From Halomonas jincaotanensis (GTDB taxonomy: Bacteria; Pseudomonadota; Gammaproteobacteria; Pseudomonadales; Halomonadaceae), in NCBI RefSeq assembly GCF_018448785.1, contig NZ_JAHCLU010000001.1:310001-374000 (forward strand): DNA of 64,000 bases. Reading direction: 5' to 3'. Numbering within the stretch: position 1 is the first letter of the stretch; every line of letters starts with the position of its first letter. Shown one piece after another: positions 1 to 7,905 of the stretch. The notes beneath the pieces are model-generated. The model made no database searches. It worked only from the letters and a program-made list of their open reading frames with translations, and had not been told where the DNA came from. Both the position numbers and the translations under genes were made by a program.

Positions 1-1205
1 GCCTCGACCTGCGCGGGGGTGGGGCGACTAACGGGGGCTTCGTTGATGAACCAGTGCAGGGCGGCCGCCACGATCGACAACACGATGGCAAGCTTCCAGA
101 CCACGTCGTAGTCGCCGTTGAGGTCGTAGAAGAAGCCGCCCAGCCAGACGCCCATGAAGGAGCCCAACTGATGGAACAGAAAGACGATGCCGCCGAGCAT
201 CGAAAGATGGCGCACCCCGAAGACCGAGGCGACGATGCCGTTGGTCAGCGGCACCGTGGAGAGCCATAGCAAGCCCATGGCGATACCGAACAGATACGCG
301 CTGGTGGTGCTCAGCGGCATAACAATGAAAACGGTGATGACCACGCCGCGAGCCAGGTATAGCCAGGTCAACAGCCGCGGTTTGGAGTGGTGGCCCCCCA
401 ACCAGCCGGCGGTATAAGTGCCGACGATGTTGAACAGCCCCACTAGCGCGAGCACGGTGCTGCCCACCCGCACGGCGATGCCGTTGTCGAACAGATAGCC
501 CGGCAGATGCACGCCGATGAACACCACCTGGAAACCGCAGACGAAGAAGCCCAGGCAGAGCAGCCAGAAGCCACGATGGTTGGCGGCCTCGTCCAGCGCG
601 GCGCCGAGTGACAAGTCGCTTGCCTGGCGCCGCGAAGGTCGGTCGCGCAGCATGCCACCCAGCGGCACCATCAGGGCGGCGAGCCCGCCCATCACCAGCA
701 TTGCGGCAGACCAGCCGAGCCATTGCAGCAGGCCGAGGGTGCCGGGCAGCATGGCGAACTGGCCGAAGGAACCCGCGGCGCTGACGATGCCCATGGCCAG
801 GCTACGCTTTTCCGGCGCCACCGTGCGGCCCACGGCGCCCAGGATCACCGAAAAGGTGGTGCCGGAAAGCCCCAGCCCGATCAACAGCCCGGCGCTTAGC
901 GACATGCCCAGTGCGGAGTCCGAGGTGCCCATCATGACCAGCCCCAGCGCATACAGCAGGCCGCCGACCACGATGATGCGCGCGGCGCCGAAACGATCGG
1001 CCAGGGCCCCGGTGAACGGCTGTGCCAGGCCCCAGATCAAGTTCTGCAGCGCCAGGGCGAAGGCAAACACTTCCCGCCCCCAGCCGAGGTCGGTGCTCAT
1101 GGGCTCGAGGAAAAGTCCGAAGCCGTGACGCAGGCCCATGGCGAGCGAAATGACCAGACTGCCGAGAACAATGATCAGCAGGGCGTGGCGACGGAGGGTG
1201 TCCAT
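1..1205 (-). CDS. MFS transporter, 3' end cut by window edge
   Basis: Inner-membrane secondary transporter of the major facilitator superfamily; substrate unknown. Reading the minus strand from the ATG at 1205 gives an uninterrupted frame to position 3 (401 codons, no stop), so the C-terminus lies outside the window, although 401 residues is already near the family's usual length. The product begins MDTLRRHALLIIVLG and shows many hydrophobic helices, with the MFS loop signature GALADRFGAARI after helix 2 and a conserved Gly/Pro-rich helix 5 region. It resembles the small MFS carriers often called OFA- or YbfB-like, but I cannot assign a cargo. It stands alone, divergent from the AraC gene, with a perfect 5+5 bp inverted repeat just upstream. 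Confidence 0.85.
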   Translation of the reverse strand, partial: MDTLRRHALLIIVLGSLVISLAMGLRHGFGLFLEPMSTDLGWGREVFAFALALQNLIWGLAQPFTGALADRFGAARIIVVGGLLYALGLVMMGTSDSALGMSLSAGLLIGLGLSGTTFSVILGAVGRTVAPEKRSLAMGIVSAAGSFGQFAMLPGTLGLLQWLGWSAAMLVMGGLAALMVPLGGMLRDRPSRRQASDLSLGAALDEAANHRGFWLLCLGFFVCGFQVVFIGVHLPGYLFDNGIAVRVGSTVLALVGLFNIVGTYTAGWLGGHHSKPRLLTWLYLARGVVITVFIVMPLSTTSAYLFGIAMGLLWLSTVPLTNGIVASVFGVRHLSMLGGIVFLFHQLGSFMGVWLGGFFYDLNGDYDVVWKLAIVLSIVAAALHWFINEAPVSRPTPAQVE

Positions 1206-1576
1206 GATGACGACAGGCCTGTAAGCAGACGAACGGTCTGTTAATGTCGCGCGTTTCAGCGAGACTAGCCACTGTCTCCTCATGGATACAGCAGGCAGCA
1301 AACGCCGGCTTCATATGCATGCACGCCGCTATCGATGACGACCGCGGCAGGCGCTCGCGCGAAGGCAGCTTCTGCCCGCAAGGCCTGCGTAAAGAAGGGG
1401 CGATGCTGAGGGTAGGCGGCTCGTTTCACAAGTCGCGTGGCTTAGCGCGATATTGACCTAGAGACGGGTGTACCAGAGCCGAGTGGACCGGCGGCCTGAG
1501 TGTCTCGTTTGATTTTCCCCGTGCCCGGGGTATCGTTGAGTTCTACCTTCTGAAGTGTGGGCAGGCGGTCGCGACC
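1206..1576. other. 371-bp intergenic region between divergent MFS and AraC genes
   Basis: No convincing gene: the open frames here are short and lack ribosome sites or recognisable products. It must hold the promoters of the MFS gene (minus) and the AraC-type gene (plus). The only ordered element I see is the inverted repeat at 1226-1240. Confidence 0.6.
1226..1240. promoter_or_regulatory. Inverted repeat, possible repressor operator of the MFS gene
   Basis: CAGAC-GAACG-GTCTG is a perfect 5-bp inverted repeat with a 5-bp spacer, starting 21 bp upstream of the MFS start codon. Its form (CAGAC...GTCTG) is like operators of TetR-type repressors of efflux pumps. No TetR gene lies within the window, so the regulator is unknown; a chance palindrome is possible. 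Confidence 0.35.
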
Positions 1577-2356
1577 ATGTCCTTTCTCGAACTGACGTCA
1601 CGCACCCTGGGTCCTGAGCATGTCGCGCATGCGCATGACTATCACCAGTTGATTCTGGCCACCTGCGGGGTGACTGAACTGGTGATCGGTGGCTGTGCCG
1701 AGCGCGTCACCGGAAGTCGCGGCTGCCTGATTCCCAGCACGAGTCATCATGAGTATGTCGGCGACGGCCGCAACCGCACCCTGGTGCTCGATATTCCCCT
1801 GAGCAGCCTGGCGTCGGTGCGCGACAGCAGCGGCATCGAGCGTCTCTTCGACAAACCGCGTTTCTTCAGCGTGCCGACCGGGCTCAACGAGTTGGCCGGC
1901 AGCCTGATGCGCCAGTTGGAACAGTGTCCGGCCCTGCATAGCGAGATCGCGGCCTTGCTGCTACGGGCGCTCTATCTGCATCTGGAAGCCGAGCCGCATG
2001 GTGGCGTCGATGGCCTGTCGCTGACTCATCACGCCGGCGAGCGCCTGGACATGCCGCGCCTGAATGCCTGGATCGACCGCCATCTCGCCGACGACATCCG
2101 CGTCGAGCAACTCGCTGCACTCTGCGCCCTGAGTACCGGCCATTTCCATCATTGCTTCCGTCACCTGTCGGGCCATACGCCCCAGGCCTATGTACAGGTT
2201 CGTCGGCTCGAGCATGCTCGCAGCCTGGTCTGTCATAGCGCCCTGAGTCTGGGCCACATCGCGTCGCTGGTCGGCTTTCGCGACCAGGGCAGTTTTTCCC
2301 GCGCCTATCGCCGTCAGTTCGAGGTAAGCCCCTCCGGCGATCGACGCGTCGATTGA
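1577..2356 (+). CDS. AraC-family transcriptional regulator
   Basis: 259-residue cytoplasmic activator. The N-terminal part (about 1-130) is a cupin-like sensor domain with a His-rich start (HAHDYHQ). The C-terminal 100 residues carry two helix-turn-helix motifs of the AraC/XylS type: LAALCALSTGHFHHCFR and then IASLVGFRDQGSFSRAYRRQF, the latter matching the strongly conserved second HTH with its F/Y-R-R-F end. It directly precedes, in the same direction, the TRAP/deacetylase operon, and a 21-bp-phased direct repeat typical for AraC half-sites lies between them, so it probably activates that operon in response to the imported substrate. The ribosome site before the ATG is weak. Confidence 0.85.
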   Translation: MSFLELTSRTLGPEHVAHAHDYHQLILATCGVTELVIGGCAERVTGSRGCLIPSTSHHEYVGDGRNRTLVLDIPLSSLASVRDSSGIERLFDKPRFFSVPTGLNELAGSLMRQLEQCPALHSEIAALLLRALYLHLEAEPHGGVDGLSLTHHAGERLDMPRLNAWIDRHLADDIRVEQLAALCALSTGHFHHCFRHLSGHTPQAYVQVRRLEHARSLVCHSALSLGHIASLVGFRDQGSFSRAYRRQFEVSPSGDRRVD

Positions 2357-2369
2357 AGGCTCCTGAGTT

Positions 2370-2425
2370 TCGGGCAAGTCTTGCGCAGTGTCGGGCAAGC
2401 ACGGCGGGGCGTGTCGTCTTAATCT
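2370..2425 (+). promoter_or_regulatory. Candidate AraC-type activator site and promoter of the TRAP/deacetylase operon
   Basis: The 9-mer TCGGGCAAG occurs at 2370-2378 and again at 2391-2399, same orientation, 21 bp apart. AraC-family proteins bind direct half-sites one or two helical turns apart, so this fits. A possible -10 (TAATCT) at 2420-2425 would put the -35 at about 2397-2402, overlapping the proximal repeat as in class II activation; no good -35 hexamer is present, as expected for an activator-dependent promoter. The start codon of dctP follows at 2492. Confidence 0.5.
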
Positions 2426-2491
2426 AGCAATAGCGACCGCACACAAGCGGTCTGCCGGTCGATCACAACGACAATACCCGGAGACGACACG

Positions 2492-3565
2492 ATGCCTTTC
2501 AAGACCCTGCCCCGTATCGCCACACTTGCCGCACTTCCTCTGGCCATTGCCAGCACCCACGTGCAAGCCCAGTCCACCGAGATGGCCATCTCGACGCTGC
2601 TGCCCGAGGATATGTCCAACAACGAGGTCTATCCGGCACTGATACATTTTAAGAACCTGGTAGAGACCCGCACCGACGGCGATGTCGAGGTGGTCATCTT
2701 CGGCGGCGGCCAGCTGGGTTCCGAAGTGGAAGCGGCGTCCGAGGTACAAGGTGGTCGCACCCTGCAGTCCACCATCATCACCACCGGCGCCATGTCGTCG
2801 TTCTTCGAAGACTACCAGTTGATGACGGCGCCCTTCCTGTTCGATAACTGGCGCCAGGCCTGGAGCTTCTTCGACGGCGAGTGGTTCGCCGACTTCATGT
2901 CCGGCACCATCGAGGATGCCGATATGCGCTACCTGGGCACCTTCGACGATGGCGGTGGCTTCGTGGCCTTCACCAACAACGAGCGGCTGATCGAGACGGT
3001 GGAGGACCTGGAAGGCCTGAATATCCGTACCGAAGAGAATCCCGGCCATGTGGCGATCATGAAGGCGCTGGGCGCCTCGGCGACCCCGCTTCCCTGGGGA
3101 GAGTTGATCACCGCGCTGGAAACCGGCCTCGCCGACGGTCAGTTCAACGCCCCGGTGCTCAACACCACCTTTAACTTCGACGAGGTGACCGACTACACCA
3201 CCCTGACCGGGCACGTGTACAACAGCGCGGCTTGGCTGATCAGCGAGAGCTGGTTCCAGGAGCTGTCCGACGAGCATCAAGCGGTGATCTTGACCTCGGC
3301 CCGCGAGGCGATCGAGCTGGGACATGGCATGTCCGGTGCGCTGGCGACCGCCAGCTGGGTGGAGTCCTGCGAGCGCTTCGAGGAGTGCTATATCATGCCG
3401 CCCGAAGAGCGCCAGCGCATGGCCGAGATCGCGCTTCCCGCCTGGCGAGACTGGATCGTCAACGATTTCGGCATCGAGGAGGAGCAAGTAGACGCCTTCC
3501 TCGAGGAAGTGGCCCGGGTCGGGGATGAGGTGGCCGAGCAGGACATCAGCCGTTACGGTCAGTAA
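2492..3565 (+). CDS. dctP: TRAP transporter periplasmic binding protein (DctP family), system 1
   Basis: 357-residue exported solute receptor for a TRAP transporter. A Sec signal peptide is clear (basic start, hydrophobic stretch, cleavage near THVQA-QS, residue 29). The mature protein is very acidic, as expected in a halophile. The ligand-binding Arg of the family is in LNIRTEENP; the next conserved loop reads DGQFNAP instead of the usual DGQENP, so the ligand pocket may differ from typical dicarboxylate or sugar-acid receptors. GGAG lies 12 bp before the ATG. It is the first gene of an eight-gene operon with amidohydrolases and amino-acid enzymes, which suggests a nitrogenous, probably acylated, carboxylate ligand (inference). 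Confidence 0.92.
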   Translation: MPFKTLPRIATLAALPLAIASTHVQAQSTEMAISTLLPEDMSNNEVYPALIHFKNLVETRTDGDVEVVIFGGGQLGSEVEAASEVQGGRTLQSTIITTGAMSSFFEDYQLMTAPFLFDNWRQAWSFFDGEWFADFMSGTIEDADMRYLGTFDDGGGFVAFTNNERLIETVEDLEGLNIRTEENPGHVAIMKALGASATPLPWGELITALETGLADGQFNAPVLNTTFNFDEVTDYTTLTGHVYNSAAWLISESWFQELSDEHQAVILTSAREAIELGHGMSGALATASWVESCERFEECYIMPPEERQRMAEIALPAWRDWIVNDFGIEEEQVDAFLEEVARVGDEVAEQDISRYGQ

Positions 3566-3588
3566 CTCCGCCGGCAATACGGTGTCAT

Positions 3589-3607
3589 CGGCGTCCGGCT
3601 GACGCCG
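3589..3607 (+). promoter_or_regulatory. Intercistronic hairpin after dctP
   Basis: CGGCGT-N7-ACGCCG forms a 6-bp stem, with further partial pairing outside, in the gap between dctP and dctQ. No T-run follows. Such hairpins between a binding-protein gene and its permease genes commonly protect the upstream message; similar ones occur in the other two TRAP operons here. Confidence 0.4.
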
Positions 3608-3679
3608 GCGACATGCTGATTTACCTTCGGCCGTCCGGGTGCATGCCGGTCGGCCGATGCGTGCCACGAGGATCCTTAT

Positions 3680-4225
3680 ATGCGCCTTCTTGCCTCATTG
3701 CGCCGGGTCAGTGACGGCGTCAATCACGTTGCCATCGTGGTCTGTGTGGCCTGCATCCTGTTCATGCTGGGCATTTCCTTCACTGCCTTCCTTTACAAAC
3801 TCGCGACCGGCAGCACCCTGAGCTGGACCTACTCGCTGGCCCGACTCTTCCTGCCATGGATCGGTTTCCTTTCGATGACCATCTCGCTGCGCTATGGCGA
3901 ACACGTCGCCATGACCCTGCTGGTTCGCAGTCTGCCGCGGCTATTGCTCAAGGTGGCGGCGGGGCTCTGTCTAGGGGTCATCGCGCTCTTCGCCCTGATG
4001 CTGGTCTGGTACGGGTGGGTCTATTTCGAAGGGGCGAGCCAAGTGTACATGGTGTCGGATCAGATTCAGATTCACAGCAAGTTCACCGCGATTGTGGTGC
4101 CGCTGAGCGGCCTGATCATCCTGCTGCACTTGGTACAGGGCTTTGATCTGCTGGAGCACTTCATTGACGACGAGACGATGATCGAAGAGCTCATCGAGTC
4201 CAACGATACGGAGGAGCGCTCATGA
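3680..4225 (+). CDS. dctQ: TRAP transporter small permease (DctQ family), system 1
   Basis: 181-residue inner-membrane protein with four hydrophobic helices, the family pattern, which pairs with DctM to form the sodium-dependent permease. The helix 2 end LFLPWIGFLSMTISLRYGEHV matches the DctQ conserved W-x-G-x-x-x-x-x-x-x-R-x-G-x-H region. GAGGAT lies just before the ATG. The stop overlaps the start of dctM in an ATGA, so translation is coupled. Confidence 0.92.
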   Translation: MRLLASLRRVSDGVNHVAIVVCVACILFMLGISFTAFLYKLATGSTLSWTYSLARLFLPWIGFLSMTISLRYGEHVAMTLLVRSLPRLLLKVAAGLCLGVIALFALMLVWYGWVYFEGASQVYMVSDQIQIHSKFTAIVVPLSGLIILLHLVQGFDLLEHFIDDETMIEELIESNDTEERS

Positions 4226-5499
4226 CGCCCGCGATCATTGCGTTTGTGCTGCTGCTGCTGATTGGGGCGCCGGTTGCCGTGGTCATGGCCATGTCGGGCC
4301 TGGCGGGGGGGTTCGCCATCGGCGGCGAGCGCATGCTCGGCATCATCGCCGACCGCATGTTTTCCGGCGTGTCGGGGTTTCTTTTGATCGCGGTGCCCTA
4401 CTTTATTTTTACCGCCGAGCTGATGAACCAGGGCGGCCTGACTCACAAGCTGATCGCCTTCAACAATGCGCTGTTCGGACGCGTCCGCGGAGCGCTGTCG
4501 CACGTCAACATCTCGGTATCGGTGTTCTTCGCCGGCCTGACCGGGGCGGCGATAACCGATACCGTGGCGATCGGCAAGATCATGATCCCCGAGATGAAAA
4601 AGCAGGGCTACGATGCCGAGTACGCCGCGGCGATCACCGCTTGTTCATCGATCATCGGGCCGATCATCCCGCCCAGCGTGGTGATGGTGGTCTACGCTAC
4701 TCTGCTGCGCGACATCTCGGTGATCGACCTGTTCGCTGGCGGCATCATTCCCGGCCTGCTGATGGCGCTCGCGCTGCTCGCGGTGAGCTTCTTCCTGGCC
4801 TGGAAGCGCGGCTATCCCAAGCAGGCACCCACCCCCCTGAAAGCGGCTTTCATCGCTTTCCTGGTGGCGTTGCCGGCAATGATCGTGCCGCTGATCATCC
4901 TGGGCGGTATTCTCTCGGGGTTGACCACCATTACCGAGGCCTCTGGGTTTGCCGCAGTGTATGCCATCGTGATCGGGGTGGTGTTCTACCGCAATCTTAC
5001 CTGGCGCAAGATCTGGCATGCGCTGGTCGTGACGGTGCGTTTTTCCGGGGTGGTGTTCTTCCTGCTGGCGACCTCGGCGGTGCTTGGCTGGTTCGTCACC
5101 CGCTCGGGCATCGCCCGGGACGCCGCGGGGATGATCACCACCTTCAGCGACTCGACCTTCCTGCAGTTGATCATGGTCTGCCTGCTGCTGATCATGATCG
5201 GCACCGTGATGGATGTGTTGCCGGCGCTGGTGGTGGTGGCGCCGGTGCTGGTGCCGGCGATGATCCAGCTGGGCGTGGACCCGCTGCATTTCGCCATCCT
5301 GATGATCGTGGTGCTCAACATTTCCAATGTCACGCCGCCGGTGGGGATGACGCTGATGACGGCGGCGAGGATCGCCAACGTGCCCTTCGAACGGGCGATC
5401 ATTGCCTCGCTGCCGTTCTATGTCGCCTTCCTGATAGTGATCCTGTTGCTGGTCGTCTTCCCGTCGCTCTCCACCTGGATTCCCTCACTGCTGAACTGA
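4222..5499 (+). CDS. dctM: TRAP transporter large permease (DctM family), system 1
   Basis: 425-residue, about 12-helix transport subunit that moves the ligand with sodium. Typical DctM stretches are present: AVPYFIFTAELMNQGG near residue 60, VFFAGLTGAAITDT, and IIGPIIPPSVVMVVYA, the re-entrant loop with paired prolines, plus a C-terminal NVTPPVGM. Full length, no lesion. It starts inside the dctQ stop codon and is followed, after a duplicated 17-bp segment, by the first amidohydrolase gene. Confidence 0.95.
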   Translation: MTPAIIAFVLLLLIGAPVAVVMAMSGLAGGFAIGGERMLGIIADRMFSGVSGFLLIAVPYFIFTAELMNQGGLTHKLIAFNNALFGRVRGALSHVNISVSVFFAGLTGAAITDTVAIGKIMIPEMKKQGYDAEYAAAITACSSIIGPIIPPSVVMVVYATLLRDISVIDLFAGGIIPGLLMALALLAVSFFLAWKRGYPKQAPTPLKAAFIAFLVALPAMIVPLIILGGILSGLTTITEASGFAAVYAIVIGVVFYRNLTWRKIWHALVVTVRFSGVVFFLLATSAVLGWFVTRSGIARDAAGMITTFSDSTFLQLIMVCLLLIMIGTVMDVLPALVVVAPVLVPAMIQLGVDPLHFAILMIVVLNISNVTPPVGMTLMTAARIANVPFERAIIASLPFYVAFLIVILLLVVFPSLSTWIPSLLN

Positions 5500-5503
5500 T
5501 GCC

Positions 5504-5537
5504 AAGGAAGCCTCGATGAAAAGGAAGCCTCGATGAA
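5504..5537 (+). repeat. Perfect 17-bp tandem duplication carrying ribosome site and start codon
   Basis: The segment AAGGAAGCCTCGATGAA is present twice without a gap, at 5504-5520 and 5521-5537. Each copy contains an AAGGA ribosome site and an ATG. The second ATG (5533) begins the amidohydrolase. The first (5516) opens a six-codon frame, MKRKPR, whose TGA (5534-5536) overlaps the second ATG. Confidence 0.95.
5516..5536 (+). other. Six-codon upstream ORF created by the duplication
   Basis: ATG at 5516 has a good ribosome site (AAGGA at 5504-5508) and encodes MKRKPR before a TGA that overlaps the amidohydrolase ATG as ATGA. Ribosomes that end here could re-initiate on the gene below. Whether it is translated is inference; the frame itself is seen directly. 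Confidence 0.4.
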
Positions 5538-6567
5538 GCTGTTCTACCATCCTGACCAGGAGCGTCATGCGCCGCCGACTTTCTTGCTGCGGGGCAAGCC
5601 GGTGGCCTCTCCGGAAGGCCCCGTGCGGGCGGAAATGCTTTCCGAGGGCCTTGCCCAGGCGGGCCTCTCGCTGACCGCACCCACCGAGGTTGACGGCCCT
5701 TTGCTGCGCACTCGCCTGGCCAAGGTGCACACACCGCGCTATCTAGCATTTCTCGAGACCATCCACGCGCGCTGGCAGGCACTGCCTGACGCCGCCGAGA
5801 TCGTCGCACCCAATGTTCATCCCTGCGGCGGGGGGCATCATTACCCACGCCATCCGGTGGGGCAGGTGGGCTGGCACATGCACGACATGGCTTGCCCGAT
5901 GACCGCTGACAGCTTCGCCGGATTCCTGGCCAGCGCGGCGACCGCCGAGGCCGCCGCCGACGCGGTGCTCAATGGTGAGCAAAACGCCTATGCGCTGTGT
6001 CGACCGCCCGGTCATCATGCCGGCCCCGAGCGGGCTGGTGGCTTCTGCTTTCTCAACAATTCGGCGCTGGCGGCAACCGTGCTGCGCGAACAGCATGCGC
6101 GGGTCGCGATCATCGACGTCGACCTGCATCACGGCAACGGCACGCAGGACATCTTCTATGCGCGCGATGACGTCTGGACCGGCTCGCTGCACGCCGACCC
6201 GGCGGATTTCTATCCTTTCTTCTGGGGCGGCGCCGACGAAACAGGCGAGGGTAAGGGCGTAGGCTGCAACGTCAACCTGCCGTTGCCGATCGGCAGCGAT
6301 GGCGCCACCTTCCTCGAGGCACTGGACCGCTTGATCGCGCAGTTGCGTGATTTCCAGCCGGGGGCGGTAGTGGTGGCGCTAGGGGTAGACGCCCACAAGG
6401 CCGATCCACTGGCCGGGCTGAGCCTGGAAACCGACGACTTCATCACCGTGGGGCGTCGCCTCGCCGACATCGACTTGCCCCTGGTGCTGGTGCAGGAGGG
6501 TGGCTATCCGACCCGGCATCTGGGCGATAACCTGGCCGCCTTCATGAGCGGCTTTACCGGTGCCTGA
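5533..6567 (+). CDS. Acetylpolyamine amidohydrolase-like enzyme (histone deacetylase fold)
   Basis: 344-residue zinc deacetylase of the arginase/HDAC fold that removes acetyl groups from amines. All catalytic residues are visible: the His pair H161-H162 in RPPGHHAG, zinc ligands D197 and H199 in DVDLHHGNG and D286 in GVDAHKADPL, and the transition-state Tyr at 325 in QEGGYPT. Their spacing is almost the same as in Mycoplana acetylpolyamine amidohydrolase as I remember it, and the length fits that group. No signal peptide, so it acts in the cytoplasm on an imported substrate. It sits between the TRAP permease and ridA, and a second, different deacetylase follows further down. Substrate could be an acetylpolyamine or an omega-N-acetyl diamino acid. 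Confidence 0.9.
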   Translation: MKLFYHPDQERHAPPTFLLRGKPVASPEGPVRAEMLSEGLAQAGLSLTAPTEVDGPLLRTRLAKVHTPRYLAFLETIHARWQALPDAAEIVAPNVHPCGGGHHYPRHPVGQVGWHMHDMACPMTADSFAGFLASAATAEAAADAVLNGEQNAYALCRPPGHHAGPERAGGFCFLNNSALAATVLREQHARVAIIDVDLHHGNGTQDIFYARDDVWTGSLHADPADFYPFFWGGADETGEGKGVGCNVNLPLPIGSDGATFLEALDRLIAQLRDFQPGAVVVALGVDAHKADPLAGLSLETDDFITVGRRLADIDLPLVLVQEGGYPTRHLGDNLAAFMSGFTGA

Positions 6568-6605
6568 CAGGCACTCTTCACTGCAACCGAAAGAGAGAAC
6601 ACGCC

Positions 6606-6962
6606 ATGACCGTCACTTACCATGACAGCAATGCCCGCATGAGCCAGATCACCACCCACAACGGCGCCGTCTACCTGGCCGGCCAGGTCCCGGACGATGC
6701 CTCAGCCGACATGCGCGGCCAGACCGAGCAGGTGCTGGGCAAGATCGATGGCTTACTCGCCAAGGCGGGCACCTCCAAGGAGCATCTGATCTCCGCGCAG
6801 ATCTGGGTCACCAGCATGACCGAGTTCGACCAGATGAATGCTGCCTGGGACGGCTGGGTGACGCCGGGACGTCCGCCGGTGCGCGCCGCCGTGGAAGCCA
6901 AGCTGGCCAAGCCGGAATGGAAGGTCGAGATCATGATTATTGCGGCACTGCCGGAGGCCTGA
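6606..6962 (+). CDS. RidA/YjgF-family enamine/imine deaminase
   Basis: 118-residue protein of the RidA family, small trimeric proteins that hydrolyse reactive enamines and imines released by PLP enzymes. The conserved C-terminal block PPVRAAVEAKLAKPEWKVEI carries the key Arg and the closing Glu, and an N-terminal AGQVPDD is typical. A GAGAG ribosome site precedes the ATG. The stop is one base from the next gene. With a cyclodeaminase-family enzyme and an aminotransferase in the same operon, it probably clears a cyclic or linear imine intermediate. Confidence 0.9.
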   Translation: MTVTYHDSNARMSQITTHNGAVYLAGQVPDDASADMRGQTEQVLGKIDGLLAKAGTSKEHLISAQIWVTSMTEFDQMNAAWDGWVTPGRPPVRAAVEAKLAKPEWKVEIMIIAALPEA

Positions 6963-6963
6963 G

Positions 6964-7905
6964 ATGCAGATCATTTCCGCCGAAGAAGTGGCAGCTTCGC
7001 TGCCCTGGGCGGCGCTGGTCGAGCGGTTGGCCACTACCTTCCGGGAGGGTGTCGAATCGCCGCCGCGACACCATCATGCCATGCACCGGCCCGACGGTGA
7101 GGCGACCATGCTGTTGATGCCGGCCTGGGAGCAGGCCGGTTATATCGGCGTCAAGATGGTCAACGTCTTTCCCCAGAACGCGGCGCATGGCGTACCGGCG
7201 ATTGCCGGCGTCTATCTGCTCAGCGAGGGCGTCCATGGGCGGCCGCTGGCCTGTATCGACGGCAGCGAGCTGACCCGGAGGCGCACCGCAGCGGCCTCGG
7301 CGTTAGCGGCGCGGGAGCTGGCCCGCGGCGATGCCTCGACACTACTGGTGGTAGGCACCGGCAAGCTCGCGCCCATGGTCATCGAGGCCCACGCCGCCGT
7401 ACGGCCCATCAAGCGCGTACGGGTCTGGGGGCGCCACCCGGAAAAGGCCGAGGCGCTGGCGGCCGACTGTGCCGATCGCTTCGATACGGCGGCGGTCACC
7501 GATCTGGAGGCGGCCACCCGCGAGGCAGACCTGATCAGCTGCGTGACGCTCTCCAGCGAGCCGCTGATCCATGGCGACTGGCTGTCGCCAGGAACGCATC
7601 TGGACCTGATCGGTGCTTTTCGACCGACCATGCGTGAGACCGACGCCGAGTGCCTGTCCCGCAGCGAGGTGTTCGTCGACACCTATGCCGGGGCCAAGGG
7701 CGAGGCCGGCGATATTCTCCAGGCGATCGACGAGGGTGGCTTCGCCTTCGAGGCGATCCGCGCCGAGCTGGCCGAGCTGCTGAGAGGTGACAAGCCGGGA
7801 CGATCGTCGCCCGAGGCGATCACGCTGTTCAAGTCGGTGGGGGCCTCGCTCGAGGATCTGGCGGCGGCGATCGAGGTGTGGGAGCAACGAGAGACGCGTG
7901 CATGA
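6964..7905 (+). CDS. Ornithine cyclodeaminase/mu-crystallin family, probable delta1-pyrroline(piperideine)-2-carboxylate reductase
   Basis: 313-residue NAD(P)-dependent enzyme. The ATG at 6964 has GGAGG 6 bp upstream and is preferred over the in-frame ATG 24 bp earlier. The Rossmann segment reads VVGTGKLAPMVIEAH, the form I associate with the LhpI-type imine reductases rather than true ornithine cyclodeaminase; the substrate-site Lys is in GVKMVNVFP and the Asp in HLDLIGAF. The likely reaction is reduction of a cyclic imine formed from a 2-oxo-omega-amino acid to proline or pipecolate. Alternatives are ornithine cyclodeaminase, alanine dehydrogenase-like or an EutC-like role. Its TGA overlaps the next start (ATGA). 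Confidence 0.8.
   Translation: MQIISAEEVAASLPWAALVERLATTFREGVESPPRHHHAMHRPDGEATMLLMPAWEQAGYIGVKMVNVFPQNAAHGVPAIAGVYLLSEGVHGRPLACIDGSELTRRRTAAASALAARELARGDASTLLVVGTGKLAPMVIEAHAAVRPIKRVRVWGRHPEKAEALAADCADRFDTAAVTDLEAATREADLISCVTLSSEPLIHGDWLSPGTHLDLIGAFRPTMRETDAECLSRSEVFVDTYAGAKGEAGDILQAIDEGGFAFEAIRAELAELLRGDKPGRSSPEAITLFKSVGASLEDLAAAIEVWEQRETRA

Noticed and set aside
1961..3667. 568-codon minus-strand frame across the end of the AraC gene and dctP
   Set aside because: Covers two real plus-strand genes and the intergenic activator site; its product has no family features.
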